Part shown: piece by piece, positions 52,585 to 60,535 of the stretch
Numbering within the stretch: the first letter of the stretch is position 1
How the letters are laid out: each line of letters opens with the position of its first letter
Source of the DNA: Agromyces bauzanensis
GTDB lineage: Bacteria > Actinomycetota > Actinomycetes > Actinomycetales > Microbacteriaceae
DNA: 64,000 nucleotides
Assembly: GCF_014645655.1 (NCBI RefSeq)
Contig: NZ_BMMD01000016.1
Location: 1 to 64,000, forward strand
Reading direction: 5' to 3'
The notes under the pieces: generated by a model
The model's input: the letters and a program-made list of their open reading frames with translations, nothing else
Databases searched by the model: none
Told to the model about the DNA's origin: nothing
Position numbers and translations under genes: made by a program

Positions 52585-52611
52585 CCCCGGCGGCGGTAGC
52601 CCTGCCGGCAG

Positions 52612-52857
52612 TCAGGCCCGTCGTCTTGTCTGACGCGAAGATGCGGTGGTGGGAGGGCGTGGTGCCGCTTTCAGGTGCGCCGGGGTGGGGAACGTGGTCA
52701 TGTCGGTCCCGGTTTCGGCGAGGATCGACTCGGCCAGGTGCGGGCTGATCCCGGGGATCGTCGCCAGCCGGGGTCCCGGCCCTACCGGCGCGCCGTGCGT
52801 GCGCGAGGACACTTCCCCGAACGACGCCGCGGCGCTGAAGTGCCTGCACCTCGTCAC
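52612..52857 (-). pseudogene. IS110-family transposase remnant, C-terminal part
   Basis: The minus strand reads PRLATIPGISPHLAESILAE followed by TGTDMTTFPTPAHLKA, the helix-hairpin-helix and start of the Transposase_20 domain of IS110/IS116 proteins. It then breaks where ASWAGLCPG is expected. Because this C-terminal piece lies upstream (minus-strand sense) of the N-terminal piece at 50421-50808, the two are parts of different, same-oriented copies and not one split element. Confidence 0.75.
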
Positions 52858-53672
52858 GCGGTCGCTTGACCCGACGGGGCGTGGCAGGGCACGCTGGGCA
52901 CCTCACGAATGATGTCGGCGTGGGTTCAGGCGACGGGGCCGGACTGGGGGTACATCGCTTCTCGATAGGTCGCGAATGGCGGGTGTCACTCGCCACATGC
53001 GCCTTCTCGATCCCGTGCGAACCTGATAGAACTCCAGACCCACAGGCAGGCGAACGAGGCAACCGGCACGGTGCGCGGCCGCGGGCTCACCCAGGGGCAC
53101 GGCGGCGGGCATGTATCACCACCCTGCGGTAACTTGGTCGTGGCGAGCGTCGCCGTGGGCAGGTATCATCGACTCCGCCGGCGGGGCGCCTGCGCCCGGC
53201 GCCACACCCGAGGTCGCGCAGGAGACGCGCGCTCCGTCGGCGAGATCCGTCGCCGTACCCGCGGGAGCCTTCATCGACCACCCGACAATGCTCGCCGTGC
53301 GGCCGGTGCCCGGTGCCGGACTCGCCCTGCCCGACGCGAATGCCACAGCAGACCGCTCGTGATCGAGCACGGGCATCTCGACCGACCGGACGAGTCCGCG
53401 GCACCCACACCACAGACCTTGCGCATCATCGGGGTGAAGGGCTCGGGCGGGGACCTCGGCACGCTCATCGAGCAGGGCCTCGCGGTGCTGCCGCTCCTTC
53501 AGGGCCTCTGCGCACTCGTCGTCGGGCCGATCGGGTCGTCGCGCACGGCGTGCGCGGCCCTGCTCGTCGCGCGAGCGGGTCCGTCGGAGCTCAGGCCCGG
53601 ACGGCCGCCTCGTCCTCTCCCATGGCCGCCACGGTAGCAGGCGCACCGCCCGCGCTCAGGTGCACCGCGCGC
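52858..53672. other. Gene-poor scar with a rhamnulose-phosphate aldolase fragment
   Basis: No intact gene seen in about 800 bp. Open frames are Arg/Pro/Ala-rich shadows on both strands. The only recognisable protein wording is the aldolase fragment near 53421-53520 listed next. Together with the ABC permease tail and IS110 pieces, this marks a region where a sugar-use cluster was probably deleted. Confidence 0.6.
53421..53520 (+). pseudogene. Fragment of a RhaD-type (class II aldolase/dehydrogenase) gene
   Basis: Plus-strand frame LRIIGVKGSGGDLGTLIEQG followed by LAVLPLLQGLCALV resembles the VKGSGGDLGTL...GLAVLRLDRLRALV block of bifunctional rhamnulose-1-phosphate aldolases. Similarity fades on both sides, so this is a short relic. 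It fits with the sugar ABC permease tail 3 kb away. Confidence 0.45.
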
Positions 53673-54170
53673 TCAGGCCACGACGGATGCCGCGACCGGC
53701 ACGCGCCCGCGAGCGCCCTCGGTGTCGCGCATGCCCAGCACCGAGACCCCGACGCCGTAGGTGACGAAGTCGCCTGTCGGCCGCACGGCGATGGCGATGA
53801 GGGCGCCGCGCTCGCCGCCGTCGGTGACCTCGAGCCCATGCAGGAGCGCGCGGCGCACGTCACCGGGAAGGTCGGCAGCAGGCATCGTCTCGGCGACGCC
53901 CTGGAACGTGATCGTCGCTGCCGGGATCTTCACCCACGGCACGAACGGCACCCGCTTCGCGATCGGCACGGTGACCGAAACCGCCGGGTTCGCGGCGATG
54001 TGCCGCGCCTTCCACTCCCGGTCGTTGGTGGTGAACCAGATGACGCCGTCGTGCACGTGGTGCATGACCCCGGCCGTGCGCGCCTCGCCGCGGCCGGACA
54101 CCATCCCGATCACCAGGAAGTTCTCCTCGGCGATGGCCTGCCAGACGTCCTCGTTCGTGATGTCGACCAT
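53673..54170 (-). CDS. PPOX-class (pyridoxamine 5'-phosphate oxidase-like) flavin protein
   Basis: 165 residues. Split-barrel fold with NFLVIGMVSGRGEARTAGVM, VIWFTTNDREWKARHIAANP and VSVTVPIAKRVPFVPWVKIP; these proteins bind FMN or F420 and reduce small substrates. The ATG at 54170 has GGAGGTGC just before it. It is divergent from the TetR gene; three operator-like sequences lie between them, so it is almost certainly the TetR target. Confidence 0.88.
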   Translation of the reverse strand: MVDITNEDVWQAIAEENFLVIGMVSGRGEARTAGVMHHVHDGVIWFTTNDREWKARHIAANPAVSVTVPIAKRVPFVPWVKIPAATITFQGVAETMPAADLPGDVRRALLHGLEVTDGGERGALIAIAVRPTGDFVTYGVGVSVLGMRDTEGARGRVPVAASVVA

Positions 54171-54181
54171 GTTGCACCTCC

Positions 54182-54245
54182 GCTTTACATTGTCAAGGCT
54201 TTACGATGTAAAGCAGGGTAGTGACGATCGCTTTACATTGTCAAG
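54182..54245. promoter_or_regulatory. Shared operator region of PPOX gene and tetR
   Basis: CTTTACATTGTCAAG occurs at 54183-54197 and 54231-54245 (48 bp apart), and between them GCTTTACGATGTAAAGC (54198-54214) is a perfect 7-3-7 palindrome. Read on the minus strand, the distal copy supplies TTGACA as a -35 box, with TACCCT 18 bp further as a possible -10. One regulator binding all three sites would control both directions. Confidence 0.75.
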
Positions 54246-54263
54246 AGGCAGGATGGAGGCAGG

Positions 54264-54923
54264 ATGACGGAGACCGCAAACGCGGCAGTGGCGACGACCG
54301 GAACGTCGGTGATGGATGCCGCTCAGGGCACCGGTTCCCCCGGCCGCGCGGCGCTCCTCCGAGCCCTGGAGGAGCTGGCGCGCGAACAGGGCGTGAGCAA
54401 CGTCGGCCTCCGCGAGGTCGCCCGCCATGCGGGACTCTCGCACGCGGCGCCCACGCACTTCTTCGGCAGCCGGGACGGCATGATCCGGGCACTGGCGTTC
54501 GAGGGGCTCCAACTCCTCGACGACGAACTCTGCGTCGCGCAGGAACGCGACGCACAGCTGCCCGGACGTGAGCGACTCGTGTCCGACGCCATGGAGTTCG
54601 TCGCGTTCGCCCAGCGGCATCCGGCCCATTTCGATGCGATCTTCCGAACCCCGTCGGCAGCGGCGGGGGATGACAGCCTCGACCGCGCGCGGCGTGCAGC
54701 CCTCGATGGTCTCCGTGCGCTGGTGATGGAGGTCCACGCCGCGGGCGACATCAGCGGTGACGTGGAGACGGTGTTCCTCCAGCTCTGCACGCTGAGCCAC
54801 GGCATCGCGTCACTCGCGGTCGACGGCCTCCTGAAGGGGTTCGACAAGGTACCCGAGGGGCCGAACGTCTCCGCCGAGGTCGTGGAACGGATCATCCGCG
54901 CACAGGTCGCGCAGCTGCCGTGA
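54264..54923 (+). CDS. TetR-family regulator
   Basis: 219 residues. HTH GLREVARHAGLSHAAPTHFF with the following GSRDGMIRAL is a clear TetR DNA-binding domain (about residues 30-75); the rest is the helical ligand and dimer domain with TetR_C-type ending. The ATG at 54264 lies 18 bp beyond the last operator repeat; GGAGGCAGG precedes it. It probably represses itself and the divergent PPOX gene. Confidence 0.92.
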   Translation: MTETANAAVATTGTSVMDAAQGTGSPGRAALLRALEELAREQGVSNVGLREVARHAGLSHAAPTHFFGSRDGMIRALAFEGLQLLDDELCVAQERDAQLPGRERLVSDAMEFVAFAQRHPAHFDAIFRTPSAAAGDDSLDRARRAALDGLRALVMEVHAAGDISGDVETVFLQLCTLSHGIASLAVDGLLKGFDKVPEGPNVSAEVVERIIRAQVAQLP

Positions 54924-55002
54924 TGCCGACGCGTGGCCGAGATCCCGCCGCCGGTCTCTGCTCGCCCCACGGATCGGGATGTCGCTCTGGAAGGATGGCG
55001 GC

Positions 55003-55941
55003 ATGACCGAATCCCGCCTGCTCGTGTCCGTGCCCGGGGAGACCCTGCGGGAGGCCCTCACGCACGGCCCCGGCGGCGTGCCCGAGGGCGTCGACGTCGT
55101 CGTCTGGGACCTCTCGACCCCGCCGCCCGCCGACCACCTCGATATCGTGGTGCCGCCCTACATGGGCACCGCGCGCCTCCTCGGCGCACTCGAGCACGTG
55201 TGGACGCGCTTGGTGCAGGCGCAGTCCATCGGCTACGACGACATCGCCCCCGCTCTGCCGCCCGGTCACGTCTACGCGAACGCGGCGAGCGTGCACGAGA
55301 CCTCCACGGCCGAGCTCGCGCTCACGCTCACGCTCGCCGTGCAGCGCGGCATCCCCGGCTTCGTGCGCGGCGCGGTCGAGGGCCGCTGGGCGCCCGCACT
55401 CCACGCCAGCCTCGCCGACCGTCGTGTGATGCTGCTCGGCTACGGCGGGGTGGGCCGCGCGATCGAGGCCCGGCTCGCCCCGTTCGAGGTCGAGCTCGTG
55501 CGGGTCGCCTCGCGGGCACGCGACGACGACACCGGGCACATCCACGGCATCGACGAGCTCCCTGCACTCCTTCCCGGGGTGGACATCGTGATCGTCGGCG
55601 TGCCGCTCACCGCGGAGACCACGCACCTTGTCGACGGCGCGTTCCTGTCGGCGCTGCCCGACGGCGCCCTCGTCGTGAACATCTCCCGCGGAAAGATCGC
55701 CGACACCGCGGCGATCCTCGCGGAGGCGGCATCCGGTCGCCTGCGGTTCGGCCTCGACGTCACCGACCCCGAGCCGCTGCCCCAGGGCCATCCGCTGTTC
55801 GCGCTGCCGAACGTGCTCATCTCGCCCCACGTCGGCGGCGCGTCGAGCGCGATGATGCCCCGAATGGCGCGGCTCCTGCGTAAGCAGATCGAGCGGATGC
55901 TCCGGGGCGACGAACCCGTGAACGTCGTGCTGCGCAGCTGA
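55003..55941 (+). CDS. D-isomer-specific 2-hydroxyacid dehydrogenase family protein
   Basis: 312 residues, NAD(P)-dependent reduction of a 2-oxoacid or phosphoglycerate-like substrate. Rossmann loop VMLLGYGGVGRAIEARL, catalytic Arg in VVNISRGKIADTAAI, Glu in DVTDPEPLPQGHPLF and His in LISPHVGGASSAMM are present. The N-terminal substrate domain is short. The ATG at 55003 has GGAAGGA upstream; an in-frame ATG eight codons earlier is less likely. Confidence 0.92.
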   Translation: MTESRLLVSVPGETLREALTHGPGGVPEGVDVVVWDLSTPPPADHLDIVVPPYMGTARLLGALEHVWTRLVQAQSIGYDDIAPALPPGHVYANAASVHETSTAELALTLTLAVQRGIPGFVRGAVEGRWAPALHASLADRRVMLLGYGGVGRAIEARLAPFEVELVRVASRARDDDTGHIHGIDELPALLPGVDIVIVGVPLTAETTHLVDGAFLSALPDGALVVNISRGKIADTAAILAEAASGRLRFGLDVTDPEPLPQGHPLFALPNVLISPHVGGASSAMMPRMARLLRKQIERMLRGDEPVNVVLRS

Positions 55942-56001
55942 CCCGCTGCTCATCCTCGGAATTCGCGAGCAGACCGCCACCGCACCACGAGAGAGGATCC
56001 C

Positions 56002-56925
56002 ATGCCCCGTTTCGACCACGCCTTCGACTGGGTGCGCCGTCACGTCGAGCACGGACCGCTGCCGACTGCCGTGCTCGGCATCGCCACCGCCGAGGGAGTC
56101 GTCGCGCTCGACGCGTTCGGGTCGGAGGGCGGGCGCGCGGCATCCGTCGACGACCACTACCCGCTCTTCTCTGCCACGAAACCGATCATGGGGCTCACCG
56201 CCCTGCGGCTCGTCGAGGAGGGCCGACTCACGCCCGAGACGCCGCTCACCGCCGCCGTGCCCGAGTTCGGGTCGGATCGAGACGACGTCGTGCGCCTGCG
56301 CCACCTCGTCAGCCACACCTCGGGCATCGCCGAGCCGCCGATGGAGACGCCACTCGGGCTGCGGCTCTCGCTCCTCGCACCAGGCCGGGATTTCGCAGCC
56401 GGCACGATGTCGCGATACTCGTCCATCGCGTTCGAGGGCGTCGCGGCGCTCATCGAGCACGCGAGCGGTGCGCCGTGGGAGCGGGCGGTCGCGGTCGTCG
56501 GCGAGCGAGCGGATGCCCCGGGCATCACCTTCGACGCCGACATGTCGTCGCACGCTCCCGTCGACGCCGCCGAGCAGGGCGTGGACCACGCCCGGTTCGC
56601 GACGCTGCGGCATCCGGGTTCCGGCGTCGCACCCGTCACGTACGATGCCATGCTGCGCCCGCTCACCGCGGGGCTGCCGAAGCTCGAGCCCTACGTCGAG
56701 AGCCGCGGCCAGGACTGGGGCTTCACGTGGAACCTGCGCAACTCGGCCCAGGGGCTGCTCGCCCGCGACACGTTCGGCCACGGCGGCTGGGCGGGAGCCG
56801 AGTTCTGGATCACGCCGTCAGCAGGAGTGTGCTTCGTGCTGCTCACGAACCTCGGCGCCGGCTTCAGGCGGCTCGGCGTCGACGCCGACGAGCTGCACAA
56901 CGTCGTGGCCGCGGCGGCGGCGTAA
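56002..56925 (+). CDS. Serine hydrolase, beta-lactamase/penicillin-binding fold
   Basis: 307 residues without a signal peptide, so cytoplasmic, as in esterase-type members. SxxK motif in YPLFSATKPIMGLTALRLVE, Tyr motif MSRYSSIAFEGVAALIEH and the HxG-like end FGHGGWAGAEFWITP are visible. Likely an esterase or amidase of family S12/EstB; substrate unknown. GAGAGGAT precedes the ATG at 56002. It lies 60 bp after the dehydrogenase gene, possibly the same transcript. Confidence 0.88.
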   Translation: MPRFDHAFDWVRRHVEHGPLPTAVLGIATAEGVVALDAFGSEGGRAASVDDHYPLFSATKPIMGLTALRLVEEGRLTPETPLTAAVPEFGSDRDDVVRLRHLVSHTSGIAEPPMETPLGLRLSLLAPGRDFAAGTMSRYSSIAFEGVAALIEHASGAPWERAVAVVGERADAPGITFDADMSSHAPVDAAEQGVDHARFATLRHPGSGVAPVTYDAMLRPLTAGLPKLEPYVESRGQDWGFTWNLRNSAQGLLARDTFGHGGWAGAEFWITPSAGVCFVLLTNLGAGFRRLGVDADELHNVVAAAAA

Positions 56926-56932
56926 CGTGCCC

Positions 56933-56996
56933 GATGTTCCCGTTCCCGCGCCACGTGCATTGCCGGATGGACACGTCGCGCGGGAACGGAAACGCC
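56933..56996. repeat. ~65-bp palindromic repeat, copy 1
   Basis: GATGTTCCCGTTCCCGC ... CCACGTG ... GGACACGT ... GCGGGAACGGAAAC: outer GTTCCCGTTC pairs with GAACGGaAAC and inner CACGTG-like words pair around CCGGATGG. It sits between two convergent genes. Copies 2 and 3 lie at 58703 and 60393. Confidence 0.75.
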
Positions 56997-57053
56997 GGCG
57001 GTGGGTGCGCGCCCGCCACCGACTGACCTGTTCACCAGACCCGATGGTTCTGT

Positions 57054-58331
57054 TCAGTGCCGCCGCTCGCTGATCTGCTTTCCGTCGACCAGTCGAGACG
57101 CGTTCCATTCGAACGCATCTCGGAGTCCCGGCGATACACCGCGCGGGACTCTCACGTGGCTGAGCGCATCCGTGAAGCGCGCCAGTGAGTCCGCGATCGT
57201 CGTCTCGATGGCCGATCGCCCGAGCACGCCCCACGACTGGGCCTCCTCCGCGATCCGATCGACGCTGACCTTGCGGTGGTCGAACTCACCGCCGATCGCG
57301 AACGCCATCGTCCAGTCGATCCGACCCTCTTGATGCAGGTTCGGCACGGCGTCGTACAGGTCGGTGAGTCGATCCTCTCCGGGAAGATGGAGGATGCCGA
57401 CGTTCTTCGCGTGGCCGTCGTTGTCACCGACGAGCACACGGAAGATCAGTTGCCGCAACCAGGTATGGAGTACCGCATCGTCGCCGAGCCCGGCGACCAT
57501 CTCCGCGATCCGGTACGCACTCGGACGTTCGGGGCTGTTCTGACGAGTTCTGTCCTGGAACTTCGCCTCGTCATCGGTCCATTCCAGGCCGAGCGCCTGA
57601 GCGGCATCCTCCTGGTGGACGAGGTGCACGGTGGCACCGGCCACGACTCGATCGAACCGCTCGATCGCGAGATAGCGAGTTGGGCCGACCGTGAGCAGTT
57701 CGCTGCGAAAGCCTGCGAGTGCCGCGTGCCGGGCGAGCTCGTGGCTGTAGAACTCGTCGACGACCTTGTGCGGCCGGGAGGCGAGTTGCGGCTTCAGGAT
57801 GTGCGTCGAGTGGGCCCGCCCACGGGGCAGCAACCAGTCGCTGTCCCCGAGTTTCGCCACGAGTAGTTTCGGCTGAAAGCCCTGGATCATCGACCGGCTG
57901 TCGTCACGGATGCCTTGGTCGTGGTCCTCAATCGCTTTCTTCATCAGTCTGCGGAGTGCTGCGTCCGACAACTCCTCGTACGACGGTTCGTACCGCTGTG
58001 GTTCGTCGGGAAGTCGGAAGGTCAGTGCGCCGGCGATCGACCCGCCGAACTCGCTCAGGAGCCCGAAGAGATCTCGCTCATGGATCCCTCGCTCAGCCGC
58101 CATCGCTCTGCGCTGATTGCCTTCGGGTGCGTACCCGCCGAGAAACCGCGAGACGAGGTTCACCGCAGGGGCGCGACCGGGAATCGCCGCGAAACTCTCG
58201 GTCAGCCGAACGGCGCTCGACTCGAAGTCTTCGGCCCACGTGAGCTGCACGAACTCGCGGGTTCGCCTTGGTGCGCGGGCAACGGTTGCGATCCGGTTGT
58301 CGTGCAGGTACACCTCGAGCCGATCAGCCAT
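57054..58331 (-). CDS. hipA: HipA-family kinase toxin (second copy)
   Basis: 425 residues. N-terminal DRLEVYLHDNRIATVARAPR, activation loop RSMIQGFQPKLLVAKLGDSD, catalytic loop VGDNDGHAKNVGILHLPG and metal motif LTDLYDAVPNL are all intact. Only distantly like the HipA at 30542-31825, so not a recent duplicate. The ATG at 58331 overlaps hipB by 8 bp (ATGGCTGA). Lower GC and less biased codon use than the neighbours suggest transfer. Confidence 0.92.
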   Translation of the reverse strand: MADRLEVYLHDNRIATVARAPRRTREFVQLTWAEDFESSAVRLTESFAAIPGRAPAVNLVSRFLGGYAPEGNQRRAMAAERGIHERDLFGLLSEFGGSIAGALTFRLPDEPQRYEPSYEELSDAALRRLMKKAIEDHDQGIRDDSRSMIQGFQPKLLVAKLGDSDWLLPRGRAHSTHILKPQLASRPHKVVDEFYSHELARHAALAGFRSELLTVGPTRYLAIERFDRVVAGATVHLVHQEDAAQALGLEWTDDEAKFQDRTRQNSPERPSAYRIAEMVAGLGDDAVLHTWLRQLIFRVLVGDNDGHAKNVGILHLPGEDRLTDLYDAVPNLHQEGRIDWTMAFAIGGEFDHRKVSVDRIAEEAQSWGVLGRSAIETTIADSLARFTDALSHVRVPRGVSPGLRDAFEWNASRLVDGKQISERRH

Positions 58332-58572
58332 CGAGGCTCTCTCGAGCCCTCGGCAGATCGAAGCTCACCGTGACACGAACGCCGAGCTTACGCAACGCGC
58401 GGAACAGGCGGGTCGCGTACATGTTGGGCTTCCCACTCTCGAGTTCGCTGAGGTAGTACCTCGAGAACCCGAGCGCGGAGGCGAGTTCCTCTTGCGTGAC
58501 CGAGCGTGCTTCGCGGGCAGCTCGCAGGGTTTGGCCGAGGTCGGCAGGCTTCCGAATGTCAACGGATGGCAT
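58324..58572 (-). CDS. hipB: HipB-like HTH antitoxin (second copy)
   Basis: 82 residues. Xre-type HTH: REARSVTQEELASALGFSRY then YLSELESGKPNMYATRLFRA, and a C-terminal strand VRVTVSFDLPRARESLDG that would pair in the dimer. The ATG at 58572 follows GGGGACTCTC; an in-frame GTG nine codons earlier (58599) overlaps an operator and is less likely. It represses hipBA in the usual model. Confidence 0.9.
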   Translation of the reverse strand: MPSVDIRKPADLGQTLRAAREARSVTQEELASALGFSRYYLSELESGKPNMYATRLFRALRKLGVRVTVSFDLPRARESLDG

Positions 58573-58588
58573 GAGAGTCCCCAATGCT

Positions 58589-58680
58589 GGAATATCCACA
58601 CAACGTACGATGTGAGAATATCATCACAATCCGGGATGTGGACATATTCCCGCATCACCTCATGTATGGGTATTCCCACA
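58589..58680. promoter_or_regulatory. Four operator-like sites upstream of the second hipBA
   Basis: A TGTGnnnATATTCC-type word recurs: GGAATATCCACACA (58589-58602, inverted), TGTGAGAATATCATCACA (58611-58628, near-palindrome), TGTGGACATATTCC (58637-58650) and ATGGGTATTCCCACA (58666-58680, inverted). The 90-bp stretch is AT-rich against a GC-rich background. Spacing of 20-29 bp between sites (two to three helical turns) would allow cooperative HipB binding. Confidence 0.7.
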
Positions 58681-58702
58681 CCTACGGCAGCGGGTGACGC
58701 GT

Positions 58703-58769
58703 CCATGTCTCCGTTCGCGGGCCACGTGCCCCGCCGGATGGACACCCCGTGCGGGAACGGGAACATGGG
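58703..58769. repeat. ~65-bp palindromic repeat, copy 2
   Basis: CCATGTCTCCGTTCGCGG ... CCACGTGCC ... CCGGATGGACAC ... GCGGGAACGGGAACATGG: the arms CCATGT and ACATGG, then CCGTTC and GAACGG, pair across the CGCCGG centre. Same wording as copies 1 and 3. It lies between the hipBA operator region and the iclR stop. Confidence 0.75.
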
Positions 58770-58785
58770 CTGAGGGAGTGGCGAC

Positions 58786-59562
58786 TCAGCCGGCGACGCG
58801 CGCTGACACCTGCCATGCGCCACGGCGCACCGCCCGCTCGAGCTCCCACGCCCGCGACGGCAGGTCCTTCGCCGAGACCGACACCGACACGGCGCCGACG
58901 ACGCGTCCGGCGGGGCTGCGCACGGGCGCGGCGATGCACGCGAGCTTCGGCAGGTACTCCTCGACCTCGACGGCGAGCTGCTGGGCGCGCACCTCGTCGA
59001 GCTGCTCCCGCAGCGTCGCGACATCCGTCACGCTCGCCGCCGTGAGCCTGGCGGCGCCGCGCTTCTCGAGGAACCGTGCGACCGCAGCGTCGTCGCGCGA
59101 CGCGAGCATGAGCTTGCCGAACGCGGTCGTGTGCGACGCCTCGGCGAAGCCCACGTGCAGCTGGCCGATGCGCGGGTGCTCGGGCGAGTCCGCGATGTGC
59201 GCCACCGCGATGTCGTCGCCACGGAACACCGTGAGGTAGGCGGGCGCGTGCGCCGTGTCGTGCAGGGCGCGGAGCACCGCTCGCACGGGGTCGGTCGCGA
59301 CGAGCTGCACCTGCAGCGCGCGTCCGAGCTGGTCGACCGAGCGGCCGAGGATGTAGCGGTGCTCGCCGGGCTGGCGGGTCAGGTAGTCCTCGTGCTGCAG
59401 CGTGGCGAGCAGCCGGTAGGCGGTCGACTGGCCGAGCCCGAGCCGCTCGGCGATCTCGGCGGCGGTGAGACCCGTCGGCGCGGCGCCGACGAGTTCGAGG
59501 ATGCGCAGCGCGCGCTCGGCCGACTGGATGCCCGCGCCGCTTCGGCGCTCCACTGCGCTCAT
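58786..59562 (-). CDS. IclR-family regulator
   Basis: 258 residues. N-terminal winged helix (LTAAEIAERLGLGQSTAYRL, LATLQHEDYLTRQPGEHRYI) and the effector GAF-like domain with HVGFAEASHTTAFGKLMLAS and LACIAAPVRSPAGRVVGAVS. The ATG at 59562 has TAGCAT at 59570-59575 seven bases upstream, so it is leaderless. It is divergent from the DJ-1/PfpI gene (207 bp between), which is the natural candidate target. Confidence 0.93.
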   Translation of the reverse strand: MSAVERRSGAGIQSAERALRILELVGAAPTGLTAAEIAERLGLGQSTAYRLLATLQHEDYLTRQPGEHRYILGRSVDQLGRALQVQLVATDPVRAVLRALHDTAHAPAYLTVFRGDDIAVAHIADSPEHPRIGQLHVGFAEASHTTAFGKLMLASRDDAAVARFLEKRGAARLTAASVTDVATLREQLDEVRAQQLAVEVEEYLPKLACIAAPVRSPAGRVVGAVSVSVSAKDLPSRAWELERAVRRGAWQVSARVAG

Positions 59563-59769
59563 GACGCCGATGCTACGCCGCGGCGCCGGTCGCGTCGCCG
59601 TCGCGGGCCGACCGAGCGAGCGAACCTCCCCCGGGATTCGCACATAGTGCGAAGCGGGCGTGACACCCGCGGCGCCGGCGCGCAGGGTGGAGATCGCGGG
59701 CACCGCGGCATCCGCTCGCCCGCTCCCCTCCGCCTGCTCCACGCAGGCCCGACGTACAGAGAGGTACCC

Positions 59770-60363
59770 ATGTCGAAGATCCTCATCCTCACCGGCGACG
59801 CCGCCGAGACCCTCGAGGTGTTCTACCCCTACCACCGCCTGCAGGAGGCGGGCTTCGAGGTGCACATCGGCGCACCCGAGGCGCGCAAGCTGCAGTTCGT
59901 CGTGCACGACTTCGTCGACGGCTTCGACACGTACACCGAGAAGCTCGGCCACACCTGGCCGGCGGATGTCGCGTTCGCCGACGTCGACCCGGCCGACTAC
60001 GTTGCGATCGTGGTGCCCGGCGGTCGCGCGCCCGAGTACATCCGCAACAACGAGGACGCCAAGCGCATCGTGCGTCATTTCTTCGAGACGGATGCCCCGG
60101 TCGCGGCCACCTGCCACGGACCGCTGCTGCTCGCGGCCGCCGGGGTGCTGCACGGCCGCACGTCGTCCGCATACCCCGAGCTCGCCGTCGACGTCGAGAC
60201 GGCCGGCGGCGTGTTCGAGAACGGCGGCGGCGTGGTCGACGGCAAGCTCGTCACGGCCCGCGCGTGGCCCGACAACGGCACGTGGATGAAGGCGTTCCTC
60301 GAGGTGCTCGAGGCCGCCGGCGTGCGCGCCGGGGGCGAGCTCGCCGCGGCATCCGCCGGCTGA
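59770..60363 (+). CDS. DJ-1/PfpI-family glutamine amidotransferase-like protein
   Basis: 197 residues. Begins SKILILTGDAAETLEVFYPY, which carries the conserved Glu; YVAIVVPGGRAPEYIRN follows; the nucleophile Cys lies in APVAATCHGPLLLAAAG. Close to the YhbO/PfpI group of glyoxalase-III, deglycase or stress proteins. AGAGAGG lies six bases before the ATG at 59770. It is divergent from IclR. Confidence 0.92.
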   Translation: MSKILILTGDAAETLEVFYPYHRLQEAGFEVHIGAPEARKLQFVVHDFVDGFDTYTEKLGHTWPADVAFADVDPADYVAIVVPGGRAPEYIRNNEDAKRIVRHFFETDAPVAATCHGPLLLAAAGVLHGRTSSAYPELAVDVETAGGVFENGGGVVDGKLVTARAWPDNGTWMKAFLEVLEAAGVRAGGELAAASAG

Positions 60364-60392
60364 GCGTCCGACCGTCGGAGCGCGCTTCTCGT

Positions 60393-60461
60393 CCCGTGTT
60401 CCCGTTCGTACGCCGCGTGCCCCTCCGGGCGGGCACCGCACGCGCGAACGGAAACATGGGG
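60393..60461. repeat. ~65-bp palindromic repeat, copy 3
   Basis: CCCGTGTTCCCGTTCG ... CCGCGTGCCCC ... GGGCGGGCACCG ... GCGCGAACGGAAACATGGGG. The outer TTCCCGTTC/GAACGGaAA arms and the inner GTGCCC/GGGCAC arms pair. The most diverged of the three, located between the DJ-1 and NYN genes. Confidence 0.75.
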
Positions 60462-60535
60462 CGGTGGCGTTCCGCCGGACGCTCCTCAACCCGCGGGCCT
60501 ACGATCGAGGTGACGCCCAGCAACGGAAGGTCGAC

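Noticed and set aside
50421-52857. One IS110 element split by insertion of the acyl-CoA synthetase gene
   Set aside because: For a single minus-strand copy the N-terminal part should lie at the higher coordinates; the order is reversed, so two separate copies are needed.
57054-58572. Second hipBA as a recent duplicate of the first
   Set aside because: The HipA and HipB sequences share only family motifs and their operators differ completely.
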